Part shown: positions 33,301-44,845 of the stretch, piece by piece
How positions within the stretch are numbered: position 1 is the first letter of the stretch
Layout of the letters: every line of letters begins with the position of its first letter
Assembly (NCBI GenBank): GCA_949987565.1
Contig: OX465121.1
Coordinates: 4,266,152-4,330,151, forward strand
Source of the DNA: Luidia sarsii
Taxonomy: Eukaryota > Echinodermata > Asteroidea > Paxillosida > Luidiidae
Direction: 5' to 3'
Length of the DNA stretch: 64,000 nucleotides
Notes under the pieces: generated by a model
Database searches by the model: none
What the model was told of the DNA's origin: nothing
Seen by the model: the letters and a program-made list of their open reading frames with translations, nothing else
Translations under genes and position numbers: made by a program

Positions 33301-36300
33301 CCGTCGCTGCCCATTTCTGGTAGACTTACTAAATACAGACAGACTTTTTTTTAGGCATTAGGGACCTTATGCACAGTGAAGGATTGGTGTTTTCTACTTG
33401 GGTAGGGTTGGGCATTACTTCACTGCTGTAAATGTTTCTCCTGTGGTTTCTCAAAATCTGTAATGTATTCCTTTGTGGTTTTTGGTGGCTTTATTTGTTG
33501 GCTTTTTCACAAACTGGTGGATCATTAATTTTTTTACATAACACTCATGAAGATCAGAAATCAGTATGGCTTCATGTAGTTAAACCTCACACACCACCGC
33601 ATCGTGAGAAGACTTTTGACACTACCCATTTCAAGAAAAATCAAGGTGTTTTTTTCAAAAAAAATGTATTAGACTTTAAAAAAAAAATGCTATTTTCAAA
33701 AGTGCATGTATATTTGCTGCTCGGATGAATTCGTCAGTTCGTGATAAATGCCGCCGTATTTTGTTGGGTCAGACACGTGTGGAGGTAACATCTCTAATGT
33801 TTGTTTTGGTTGGGTATTGGCCATTGCAGGACAGCATCTCGACGCGGTCTGTGAAGAAGATGTACATCGGCAACCTGCCCTCGCAGATGAGCGAGCAGGA
33901 CCTGGAGGACTTCTTTGCCCAGCACGGCACCGTCTCCAGCGTCAAGATCCCCACCTCCAGGGACACCGGGGAGCGCTACAAGTACGCCTTTGTGGAGCTG
34001 GAGGAGACGGACGTGGTTGACAAGCTAGTCTGTGAGTCCCTTAGGCCAGCCCCATTATGTAGTCTTGAGAAGAGCTCGTGTTTATACATTTACACTAGTC
34101 TGGGACTGTGTTACTTTAAAGGGGAATGAAACCCAGAGAAAAATGTTGGCTTATCTGATTGGGTGTTAAAAACTGCCTACAATTACCTATGTGCTACTCA
34201 CCTACGAGTTTCATAAAGAGGGAAAAATCATGGAATTCAGTGGTCGAATTTGTGTTCCCGCAAAATCTGTTTGAATGGCCCGCCAGTCACTGCGGGGAGT
34301 ATGACATCGCTACTCGGTACTAATTGACTTTCTTGTTGAAACAAAATCATAAATCGTATTGACTTGCAGTGCCAATCGCATGTGACTTGTAAATTTTGAC
34401 AATTCTTTACTTAAAACTGAGTGTTTTTGTCTGTTCCTTCCTAGTCTGCTTTGCATAGTAGTAGCCCAGTGGCTGGTTTTCAGTTAGCTTCCAGGTGGTT
34501 ATGATTGCTCAATCTCTTTTTTTTTTTTTTTCTTTTTTTTTGCCGTTGATTTATCCTGCCCTCTCCAGTGCAAGGTGACCACTCGTTTGGCGACTTCAAG
34601 TTCTACGTCAAGAAGGCCATGCCCCAGGGCGAGAGGGACAACCGCAGGGGCGGCAGAGGCGGCGGCTACGGAGGGAGTTACGGGAGGGGAGGCGGCGGCG
34701 GCGGTTATAGAGGCGACAGCGGCTACGGCAGCGGCGGCGGTGGTGGTTACGGCGGTGGCAGTTACAGGCGAGGAGGAGGAGGAGGTGGTGGTGGAAGCAG
34801 AGGAGGTATGTATGCACCCGTGTTTCCCCTTGGCCTATCCCTGATACTTAAAGGTATACAGAAATCAAAATTAACTTGGGGGTTGAATAAAACCTAAAGT
34901 GTCTATGATTTTTGAGACCTAAAATGATTAATTTAGCCCCAAAAAGCTGCATTTCCGTCCGAAAATTGTGCCCCCCACTTTGGAGACGAACGTACTACGT
35001 CACATACAGAATTTGTGGTCAGCCTTGAGGTCGTGTGCTTTGCACTGGCCCTGCATTGTATCTATTGTCTATCAGCCGTAAATACCGCCCTGTCACATGC
35101 GCAGTTGCGCACTTTATCGTCTCGGCATTTCGATCGCCTTGCTCAGCTGCTTTTGGTCTGTGTATGATGTCACATGCCCACAGTTTGAATATTGGGGGGG
35201 CGGGGCGAACATGGACTTTTTTCAATGTTTTGGGTGAAATTAGGCGCTAACAAAAAAATTTAAAAATCAATCTTGTATTGATTATATTGTGAACATTACC
35301 TAAAGAGAGTTTTTAGCTCTTTTTCAGTAGACCTTTAAATGTCAGTCAAACATGGATGAAGTAACTTGGGGCCCTGGACATGACACTTGGACAGTACTTC
35401 AAACAAAGCTTTGCCATACTCAACATGTAGCATGTCGAGCGTAAAGCCTGAAAGCAAAGAAAATATTTTATCCACGAAACTCAAGACGGCCCTTAACGGC
35501 TATTCTAGTGAAAAAAAAAACTTAAGCACAGTCAAACCTTGAATCTAAACTGCTTCTCACCACCAGGTTACAGCAGTGGAGGTGGCAGTAGGTACGGCGG
35601 TGGTAGCAGTGGTGGCTACGGCGGAAGTGGCGGTTACAGCAGCGGCTCATCCTACGACTCGTACGGCAACAGCGGTGGAGGTAGCAGCGGCTACGACAGC
35701 TTTGGCTCCAACTACAGCCAGGGCAGCTCCAGCTACGGTCCGATGAAAAGCGGCGGAGGAGGAAAGGGCGGATACAACAGTGAGCACATTTCAAGAGTCA
35801 TTGACCCTTAACCCCTTTGGTGCTTTCTACTGGGAAACCCTCAATCCTTCACCATCCTCCAGTAGGAGTTTGTGCGTGAATAGCCACTGCCTGAATCCCC
35901 AGTGTGATACTGTAGATATGACAACCTTCCCCCAATCCTCCAAGATCTCATTGCAGTATGCTTCCTCAGTCCTCCACAATCCTCCAGTGTCAAATTAACA
36001 ACCTTCCTCAATCCATAATCCTCCAACTGGAAATGTTCATACTTGCCCAAATCCTCCACAACAACCTGGAGGAAGGTCAGGGTAGATCGAAGCTTTGTTC
36101 ATGCTGCCCGCTCCCCACGGAGCAGTCTTCCAGACACTCCCGTGTAGATTATCGCCGAGGAAGAAATTCAGTCAATTTAAGAACCTGGTGCATCAACACC
36201 TTCCCTACCATGCCAGGAAAGCAGCTATGATTAGCTTGAATAGAGACGTGACTTTTTGATTCCATCATGTAACCATGTGTCTTTCCTTGCAACCATACTC

Positions 36301-36567
36301 GGAAGAGATGACTCAACCTGATGTTAAGTGTAAAACCTTCCGCCTCACTCCAGTTGTCGTTTCTCTCCTCTCTCAGGCGGCAGCTACGGTAGTAGTGGCA
36401 GCGGCGGCGGCACTGGTAGCTATGGCAGCAGCAGTTACTCCAACGGTTCAGGCAGCTACAGCAGCAGCGGCGGCAGCGGCGGTGGTGGCTACGGCGGGAG
36501 CAGTGGCGGCTACGGCAACAGCAGTGGGGGCAGCGGTGGTAGCTACAGTCGCAACAACCCCTACTAG
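30353..36567 (+). CDS. hnRNP A/B-type RNA-binding protein 3 (two RRMs plus Gly/Ser-rich tail), 7 coding exons, 383 aa
   Basis: Third and longest paralogue. Coding exons: 30353-30373, 31328-31582, 32892-32924, 33830-34031, 34569-34805, 35567-35779, 36377-36567; total 1152 nt with matching phases. The N-terminus is MSKGKSN. RRM1 (about residues 11-88) has RNP2 LFLGGL (13-18) and RNP1 KGFGFVTM (51-58). An 11-residue exon (PGGRDSSGGYR, 93-103), absent from the paralogues, lengthens the linker. RRM2 (about 112-190) has RNP2 MYIGNL (114-119) but a divergent RNP1, YKYAFVEL (153-160), lacking the usual Gly at position 2. The tail from about residue 196 is first RGG/GGGY-rich, then Ser/Gly/Tyr-rich (SSGGYG-like), ending NNPY. 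Such tails mediate phase separation and protein contacts in the family. The exon 2 donor (GTAAAT) is the weakest in the gene. Expected role: nuclear pre-mRNA binding and splicing. Confidence 0.9.
31612..31794. mobile_element. MITE-like inverted repeat element (copy 3)
   Basis: Same family as 1092-1276, starting ACGCAGTGGCTGTTG and ending near ACAACAGTCACT. It begins only 30 nt downstream of the donor of the RRM1 exon of the third hnRNP gene, separated by C and A runs. Confidence 0.8.
32265..32350. mobile_element. Decayed foldback copy of the 52-bp unit
   Basis: CAATCCCAGCAGGATC and TTTCTCAATGGCAG face GCGTTTGAGAAGGTTC and TGGGATCGAACTGG, i.e. two inverted, mutated units. Intron 2 of the third hnRNP gene. 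Confidence 0.6.
32892..32924 (+). other. 33-nt microexon in inter-RRM linker of third hnRNP gene
   Basis: CACTCAG before it and GTGAGT after it form good splice sites. The 33 nt are in frame (phase 0 at both ends) and encode PGGRDSSGGYR. Because both borders are phase 0, skipping would join ...KRAVPRD directly to DSISTRSVKK without a frameshift, so it is a candidate cassette exon. Included in the CDS above. Confidence 0.7.
34849..35340. mobile_element. Probable MITE with TTAAAGGT / ACCTTTAA ends
   Basis: Starts CTTAAAGGTATACAGAAA and ends TTTCAGTAGACCTTTAAA, a short imperfect inverted repeat beside TTAA or TTTAA. Lies in intron 5 of the third hnRNP gene. A similar left end (CTTTAAAGGGGAATG) occurs at about 34113. 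Confidence 0.4.
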
Positions 36568-36620
36568 ACAAGAGAAAAAAGGCAACGTGCGCAATAGTAT
36601 CATCTCACCAGGTAAGTTGG
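36568..36620 (+). other. 3'-UTR segment with splice donor after stop (gene 3)
   Basis: Following the TAG (36565-36567), 44 nt of UTR end at CACCAG|GTAAGT (36611/36612), a consensus donor. The acceptor was not located with confidence. Confidence 0.65.
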
Positions 36621-39600
36621 AACGTTTTATAAACTTTTATTGTGACCCCAAAAAACACAGCAAAATTGGGCCGGGCAGTGAAAGGGGAGGCTAGGGGCCG
36701 ATTTCATAGAGCTGTTTAAGTGTGAAAAAAATCTGCTAAGCTAGAAATTTCTTCCCTGGTTGAAATGGGATTGCCATCCAAATTTCCCATGATGCTTGCT
36801 GTACTTGAATTGTATACCAGTATTGGGTGCTTTATAGCATGAAATACAAGCGGAACTTTGGCTGGCAACCTGATTCTATCTTTGCGGGAGTTGGGGGGGG
36901 GGAGTCATGTAGTGGATAGCAGTGGCTGTTCTGCGATTCTGATTAACCTACAGGCCCATTTTGCGTCACAAGGGGATACTCCACTATGGCCGAAACTAGA
37001 GTCCCCAATATTCAGAGAGTACCAACAACTTAAATTTGGACATTTTGTTTCCATTGTTCAGTACGAACAAATTGTTTAAGTCAAACATGATCTGCAACAT
37101 TTACGTTGTATTGCAAACCCCACAGCGTACCAAACAATGGAAACAAAATGGCACCTAAGTTTTTCGTCGGTAGTCTCTGTATACATGGACTCTAGCCGAA
37201 ATGTGCCACAGGCCCCCGTAACGTCTTGTCCCAGACTCAGGCTTTCTGTGCAGTTTCTCTAAGACAGACATGATCATCGCATGCCAGTCTCCATTGTAGA
37301 GACACGCTCACCTGGACTTAACGTCTTGATCCTAGAACGGCATTCTCGTTTTGCCCAAGTCTCACATCAAGAGGTTTCTTTGCAAGCCTTCAAATTGTTT
37401 TTTTTTTTTTTCGCTGAAACTAAGAACCTTCAGTCACTTTTGTGTATCTTCACGCAAAGCCTCTTTATGTTGAGCCCATTCAGGCAACATGATGAGAACG
37501 GCCTCTCAACTAGCGGAAGTCGAAACAAAATTACGAGAAAAAAATCGTCCTTCGTGTAATAGCTGAATGAGTCGATAAAATGCCCAACATGATAGTATTC
37601 CGATCCATTACACCGCACATCCGATTGATCTGTAGTTTGCCTCAAGAACTGGACACAACGAACTTGAGCCTTGACTCCTTCAAAACAAGTCTCTCAGCTT
37701 GACTGGACTAGCATTGCCGAATAACATTGCTCCCTAGGGGGTCAGGATTATTGCTCAGATGTTTTGAAATATGTATATTGATTTGTATTAATTCATTAAC
37801 ATGCATTTGTTCTGTCGTGATCTTCATAAGTGATACGGTTGAGAGGGGAAATAGAGTCAAATTTGGAAGTTAGAGCACCCTGAAAGAGAAATCTTTATAC
37901 ACTTTGGGCATTGGATTGAAACAGGAAAGACCGAAGATTGATAGGGAAGTCTCTTGAAATGACGTTTCTGTTTGGTGCCTGTGAAACAATACGGCTTTCT
38001 CAAGACTTAAGGGTCGGATTTGGAGAGTGAGAAAAAAACCCTTAAAACTAGTGGTTTGAAAGTTGACATCGTTCATGGATCTATGTGTACGGCACTTCCC
38101 TCTCAAGAGATTTTGTGGATAGAGAAGTGTACACCCATAGCTGCCTTTGAAGCTTCCATATTCTCAGGGGGAGGGGGGGGTGGATTGGGTCAGCTATCCA
38201 GCGCCTCACTTCTGAAAATCACAAGCATTGTTGTTGTTGCTTACTAATATATAAGCCAGTTCCTTCTTTTCGGCCTGATGATACCTTACCACGGTCCCGT
38301 CTCTTTGCCCTTCTCACTCAGCCTTGAATATACAGCAGACAGACTCTTGACCACAGAACCATAGGACGCCTCTTGCCTCTCGTGTTGTCTGTAAGAACTG
38401 TCGTAGCGCTCTTCCCCCCCAAAAACCACAAGTTTGGGTAGCTCAGCCTGGAAGGATGTTAGGTTACTAGAGACTACCCCACACAACCAACCTACCACTA
38501 CTAGGAGAGACTATTAAGAAGGCCGTTGAGGCTCACTAAGGAGCCGCAAGACAAACCTGCTAAGGGAAGACCGGCCATTGAGATCCAATCCGTTTAGCCT
38601 GTGTTGGAGACTTGACTGCCAAGATAGCGGAAGATAAACCCTCTCTTTTTTTCCCCTGATGACAGAAGCTGTCAGGTTTGGGTTTAGAAATCTTTGTGTG
38701 TTTTTCTTTTTAATCCTTAACTTTTACTCCCACGTGTGTCTTGGCATCAGTTTTCTTCAGGTCGAAATAAAAAAGGAAAAACAAAATCCTACAGTGTGTG
38801 TTCACAGTCCACACTATAGGTTGAATTGTAAATATGACTTGTCTAAAACAGAAAACAAAAAAACGTGAATTTCGTGTAGTCTTAAAAATGTTTTTCATTC
38901 AACTTGAAAGTGCTGTACAGCTTTTTTTTTCTTGTGTGACGAGAAAGTCTTCTTTTTTTCTTACCCTAAAGTGTTTTGACTGTACGAGAGGGAAAACTCC
39001 AAGAACCGTGTGGGTTTGGTGTAATGGGATTTCAATGGAAAATTTGTCATTGGCATTTTGTTGAGTTTAAGAGAGAGTATCTGGTACACAGTTGTGCCGG
39101 CTACTATTAGGATGTGTACATTTTTATAGATAGTGTACGAGTCGGTTTTCCTTGGTCTCCTAATCTGGTACCAATAATAGCGCCTTGTCCCCCCGCCCAC
39201 CCGCTCGAAGACACTGCCAACCCTCACTGTGTAGCAGAAGCCTCGAGACCGTTCATTAAGGCCTTTAGAAACCCCTGGATTGCTCAGGTGCGTACCAACT
39301 GCGAGTGTGTTCCACAGGGCATCCTCCGGTGCCGACGCGATCCGCTAGAAGCAAAGTCACAATTCAAAGCCTTTTGGGGATACAGCTACAATCCTAGTCT
39401 TGTTTGTGATTCGCTATCTAATCAATGACTCCGTTGATGGACCTCCGTTCGTCTTTGGGAAATGGTCTTCTTTTTGGCTTTGAGGCCGAGAACAGATTGC
39501 GCTTTTGACAAGTCCCCCTTTCCCTTTTATCATTGATACCAGTTTATCAGTCCTGGACTATGTTACTATTAAGACGGATATATAAGATAATAAGAGAAAA

Positions 39601-40079
39601 CAAATGTTATGTGATTTATTATTAGTGCCTGTAACTTAAAATAGTGTTGTGAATCGGAAGAAAAAAGAAGAGTAAATCTATGGTTAAGATTGTCTGGTTT
39701 TTATCAAAAGATTTCTTTGCCTTTGCTCTGTTGAACACGTTGAGATTGCTAACCAGCTTTAAGGATACTTATCAGCTTGTGAAAAAATACACGGAATCAA
39801 TACACACTGCATTTTCTCCTCCACACAAAGTTGAAATTTAGTTGTTGTCTTTACCACTTTGTGCCGGTACCTCCGAATTCGGGCACCTCTATCTTTTCTG
39901 CCTACCACAAAAGACAAAACAATGTTGCGTGTCAGAAACAAGACAAGTGCCAAGTTGGACTTTGCTTGTTCACATACTCATTGATTTATTTCATGTAAAT
40001 TGTTCCAGATTGTTTGGGGAGTTTTGAAAATGACCCATTGTTAAAAAGAACCCGTATAACGGTCACAGGCACTTGAAAT

Positions 40080-40101
40080 GGGCCCGGCGTGAAGTGGTTA
40101 A
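40080..40101. mobile_element. Solo end of TTAA (piggyBac-like) element
   Basis: GGGCCCGGCGTGAAGTGG followed by TTAA matches the right terminus of the element at 57106-57808 with one change. The other end is not found. Confidence 0.5.
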
Positions 40102-41639
40102 TGGCATAGACTGACTGCCAAAGCACTGCAGGCAGTCTGCACTCATTCTCCAATGTCAGTATTCTCCATTTTCAGTAGACTAGTCCGAGGGGAACGTAAG
40201 GTAAAACAAAAACTGTATGCTTTCATCCCAACAAAATGTGCTTATAATGAGCTTATGACACCATCATGCCAATTCTTGGGTACGTCATTTGGTCTGGAAA
40301 GTTGAATTTCCCTCAATCTAATTTAGTATGGAGCAGATTGGATGAAACCAGAATTTGGCGTCTTCTGTTTTCCAGAAAGCTTTACAAAAGTCATTTTCTT
40401 TTCAACAACCCCTCGACGAGCCACATTTTCCCACCGTCATCATTCTTAAGTTAAGGCTAAGACTTGAAATGTCTCATAGCTACCAGCCAAGTACTCTGCT
40501 GATGATAAAACGATTGTCTTGCCCCTTTTCACTGGCCATAGATCATTTTAGATCAGATATTGCGTTTATGATTGCTACCAATAATAATGAATATTCAAGT
40601 TAGAATTTTAAGCCGATTTTAACCAATTGCTTTGTTGTCTGGGTTTTTTTCTTTCGCTTAAAAGTCTAAATCTATATTTGTACTTGTTTTTTATATTGTA
40701 TTACTGGAGCCTTGTCAATTGGTGTTTTGATTGTTAATTGTTAAACAAAAAAAGTATCGAATATTAAAAAGAAGTGATAGTCCCCTGGAGTGGAGAGAGA
40801 AAAATCTGTTGGCATTTTAAATTGTCTCGGAAACTTAAACTTGGAAAACGGAAAGGGAAGGATCGGAGTAAAGAAAGAAGTGTAGTGTATAATTATCTAC
40901 TGGAAAGTAAGCCAAAACTTCGATAGGAAGGCCTTGAATCACTCACCAGGAATATTTCCTACGCCTTGGATTTCGTTACAAAGGAACCGGGTCCCCCCCC
41001 CCTCTCAACACAAGTCTGCGGAAATTAGAAAAAAAAAGAATCTGGGGATCTTTGAAGTAAGGCACAGAGGCTGAAACCATTCTGGAGGTTTTGCCCTTAA
41101 AACACCTCACCAGAATCTGTGTTTTCCCATCACTGTCTGCGAAATGGGACATGAGAGAAATGACGTACTGAGCGACGGTACTGCCTCATTGTGGCAGGCG
41201 TTTACGGCCAACTTCTTTGTTGATGTGCATGTAGTTTGCCACAATCCAAATTGCACCCAGGATGTGAAGTCACTGAACTGCCTCTACTCTAGGCCAGGAT
41301 CACTGTGCCTTCACTACCATTACCCTTTCTGTTATGCATTATTGCACAGCAAAGGACATTCCTTATTGAATGGCTTATTTTTGTTCTTCAAGTACTAGCT
41401 GTTAGAGTAACAGTAGAAAAAAGCAAAATGGTTCATCAAAAGGTCTAAAGATTGTTTGGGAAAAAGAAAATAATAGGGTAAATTACATAGTGTAGTTACC
41501 CTATGCTACTAGTTTTAAGTAATATTTTTTAGCACTTTGTAGTACATGTACCTAGATGTGATCCATTGTCATTTTCAAACAGTTGAGGAAAACTGTTTAG
41601 GAAATGATACACAATTTTGAAAAAAAAGCCTACAAAAAT

Positions 41640-41830
41640 TGATTGGATTGACTTGAACCTGAGACCACTGGTTTGACATACTGTAACTCTAACAGGGCTA
41701 GTACATGTACAGTATGTTAAACCAGACATTTTGAACAGGAGTAGAACCTGAGACATCTTTTAGCATACCATTACACTGGTACGCTATAAACCAGAGGTCT
41801 CGGGTTCAAGTCCCAGTCCAGTCAAATTTG
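41640..41830. mobile_element. tRNA-derived SINE 3' halves in inverted arrangement
   Basis: A - strand 3' half (GACTTGAACCTGAGACCAC, about 41650-41668) and a + strand 3' half (CAGAGGTCTCGGGTTCAAG, about 41792-41810, then TCCCAGTCCAGTCAAA) flank a spacer with a further partial inverted copy. Both B boxes are readable; the 5' head is missing. Confidence 0.7.
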
Positions 41831-43069
41831 AAATGGTGCCATCTTGTCAGATTTTTTTTTTTATTATTCTTGCCGACAATTTTCAGCTTAGAGCCTTGAG
41901 GTAAGCCACCATTGACTTGTTTTTTAATGAGATCTCATTTTCTATTTCCCCTTGCATCGAAAATGCACCATGTCATCTTCCTTTCTCAATGGTCACCATG
42001 GCAACTGTCACCGTAGAAACCCCGGGGGAGAAAATAGACACAAAAATCACTATTAGAGATTCTACCGCAAAGATTGGATATGATGCTTATTTTTCGTCGC
42101 ACCCAGGATTTTTTTTTGTTTTTTTGGAAAGATGTTTTCAGTTAATCTGCGACTTTGGGATAATTTGGTGGACTTAGAAGTATGCAAGCAAAAGACACAG
42201 AAACCAAATCTCTGCTCCACCAACATTGTAACACTTTCTAAGTCAAGTCTCATTTCTGTGAACTTTTGAAGCAAGCATGGATATTCGCTGTGGGATTATT
42301 TTGTATTGGAAGTCTGCAGTGAAAACCCTAGTCCAGTGCCTACTTTTGTACCCCCTGCGTCAAGCTGTCTTTAGAACTTTTTCTCCATCTTGACACATTT
42401 TACATTTTACATTGTCAGTGTTTTCACAAAGTGGCGACAAGTTTTCCAGTGTGTCGATTGCAGAAAAGTAAACCTGACTGAAATCAGCATCATTCTGTGT
42501 GTTGTTAACCACATAGACAAGTGTATCTATCACACTACCCATTCAAAGACTGGCAAAATGGATTGACCAATTTTTGTGGAAACATTGACCTGATATATTG
42601 TACACGTGTGCTTTTTATCTTTTGCAATTTTGTTTTGGATGTGGCTTTCCATGGACGGAATTTTAAAAGACGGTTTGTTATTTTCTCTTCTCTTCTGGTC
42701 AGGTATAGGGGGTGGAGGTCAATGGAGGTCAAGGGGTCAATCCTCGTTGAAAGCGTTGCTTCACCAAGGCATCATGGGTAAGACGTGCTACCAGTTACTT
42801 ATTAAGCCCTGACGATCCGAAATTCAGTAGTTTGGGAACAAGTTCCCAGGATAGTCGGTCTGATTTCCACTCCAAAAACCAAAGAAGTGTGAAGATAGCA
42901 GTGTTAGTCTAACTGACGACTAAAATACATGTATGTAAAAAAACCTGTGAAATTAGCCAATAAGAGTACATTATGTACATGGGAGGTAAATCTGTTACAA
43001 TCTGGTGTCTGTGTAGCTTTTGTCATTACAGTCGCACTACATATTGTTTTGTGGTAGGCTGAGAAGAAC

Positions 43070-43177
43070 TTTTGTTTTAAAATTGGACAGAAGTGGTGCC
43101 TGGATTCATATGGCCTTATGCACAGCAACACTACCAGCACTCTTGCTTCATAGGTCCTGGTTCGAAGTGGTTAAAGT
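43070..43177. mobile_element. Decayed right part of TTAA (piggyBac-like) element
   Basis: TGGACAGAAGTGGTGCCTGG ATTC, and the end TTCGAAGTGGTTAA, correspond to TGGACAATAGTGGTGCCCGG and GCGAAGTGGTTAA of the element at 57106-57808. Confidence 0.5.
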
Positions 43178-43389
43178 CAGTAAGCCGCATGCATATTTTT
43201 TTTGTATTCTGATCGGTTGAATTCCTACAGTTTTCTAACGTTGCCCCTTTTTCATACTTGCATAGTTCATTGTATAAGCAGTTCATTCACGCCAGTTTTT
43301 GTCTGTTGTGTTTCTATAGCAGCGGCCTAGCTGCTGGAAAGCTGATGATTCTGATTGCAAGTCTGGTGTACTACCCATGGTCTCCTCAT

Positions 43390-43965
43390 CATAGAAGGAT
43401 CCTTCATGGAGGGCTTGCCCTATTCTGCGTATGATTGGCAACGGATGCTTAGTGCTTTGCCCGATTGCATGCTGAAAAGATACAGGCCAGTCGGGGGGAG
43501 GGGGGGGGGAGGGATTTGAACCCGCGACTGCCTGCATGGTCTCATCATAGAAGGATCCTTCATGGAGGGCTTGCCCCACTCTGCGTATGATTGTCAACGG
43601 ATGCTTAGTGCTTTGCCCGATTGCATGCTGAAAAGATACAGGCCAGTCGGGGGGAGGGGGGGGGGAGGGATTTGAACCCGCGACTGCCTGCATGGTCTCA
43701 TCATAGAAGGATCCTTCATGGAGGGCTTGCCCTACTCTGCGTATGATTGTCAACGGATGCTTAGTGCTTTGCCCGATTGCATGCTGAAAAGATACAGGCC
43801 AGTGGGGGGGGGGAGGGATTTGAACCCGCGACTGCCTGCATGGTCTCATCATAGAAGGATCCTTCATGGAGGGCTTGCCCTACTCTGCGTATGATTGTCA
43901 ACGGATGCTTAGTGCTTTGCCCGATTGCATGCTGAAAACATACAGTACATTGGGAAGTCCAGTCA
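43390..43965 (-). repeat. 156-bp tandem array derived from a tRNA-like SINE
   Basis: Units starting ATAGAAGGATCCTTCATGG lie at 43391, 43547, 43703 and 43851 (steps 156, 156, 148; the short step reflects a shorter G run). On the - strand each carries GCGGGTTCAAATCCC, a B-box-like motif, beside a C-rich run. The same sequence occurs singly elsewhere as SINE fragments, so a SINE has been tandemly amplified. The 194-codon frame here is a repeat artefact. Confidence 0.85.
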
Positions 43966-44845
43966 GTGGCAATTGCTGCACGACAAAAAAAAACTTTTAT
44001 TAAAGGAGGAAAAGGTGATCAAAGTTACGTGATGTCGTGTTGCTGATAGGGACGGTTGGGTTGCTAGCCCTTCTAACCTTCATCAGGCAACAGTCGAAGA
44101 AACGAGGATAGCAGTCCTCTCAACCGAAACATTGCTATCAGGAACATGACATTGCGAGACTGACCACCCTTTCTCCTTGTTTATACCACCGCAATGAACA
44201 ACACTTTCCAAAAACAAAATCCTAGTGACCAGAAGTTTTTTTCCCCAAATAGAACCAACCGTTTACTGCCCAAGTCAGTATAACCATTTTCATAACAAAA
44301 AAGAGAAAAAGAGCACAAGTAAAAAAATTGCATGTCTTGTAACCAGAAATTACTCCATGCACCTTTGGAGTCTACAGAAATCCCTACTGTTCCTTGATTT
44401 ACACTGACATGACCAAAGTGTTGCAGTACTGCCGTTCAGATTAAACCAAAGTAACAGTTTCACATTGTACCGATAATCCTGCATAAATGGAACAAGTGCA
44501 ATTCTGTCATACAAAATATCAACATGTATTCTCAAAGTAAGGTATTTTTAAAAGCTAAGACATTTTTATTAGAACAGCATACGAACATGAGACTAAGCGC
44601 TTTGTGCTTTCTAAAACAAATAAATTTTTAAGTGCCGTATCAAAATGCTGCAATATGTCTTTTATACATGTACATGTATTTATGGAATTGTATTTTGTGC
44701 CATTAAACAAAGTCGCAATGAGTGACTATTTTTATACATGTATTTCTGTAATATTTTTTATGATTTGATAATAAATGAAACAAACAATATTTTCTGTCTC
44801 CCTGTTGTCTTATTATAGTTCTCTGTAGTCTATACAGCAATAATA

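Larger units (their letters stand above)
36621..44840. other. Downstream region of third hnRNP gene; no further coding gene recognised
   Basis: Mostly unique AT-rich DNA with few stops-free stretches and no recognisable protein. The terminal 3'-UTR exon of the third gene should be in the proximal part; AATAAA occurs at 38766-38771 and elsewhere but is not diagnostic. Repeats inside this region are listed separately. Confidence 0.45.

Noticed and set aside
43283..43867. 194-codon - strand frame with repeated HEGSFYDE-type peptide
   Set aside because: Translation of the 156-bp SINE-derived tandem array.
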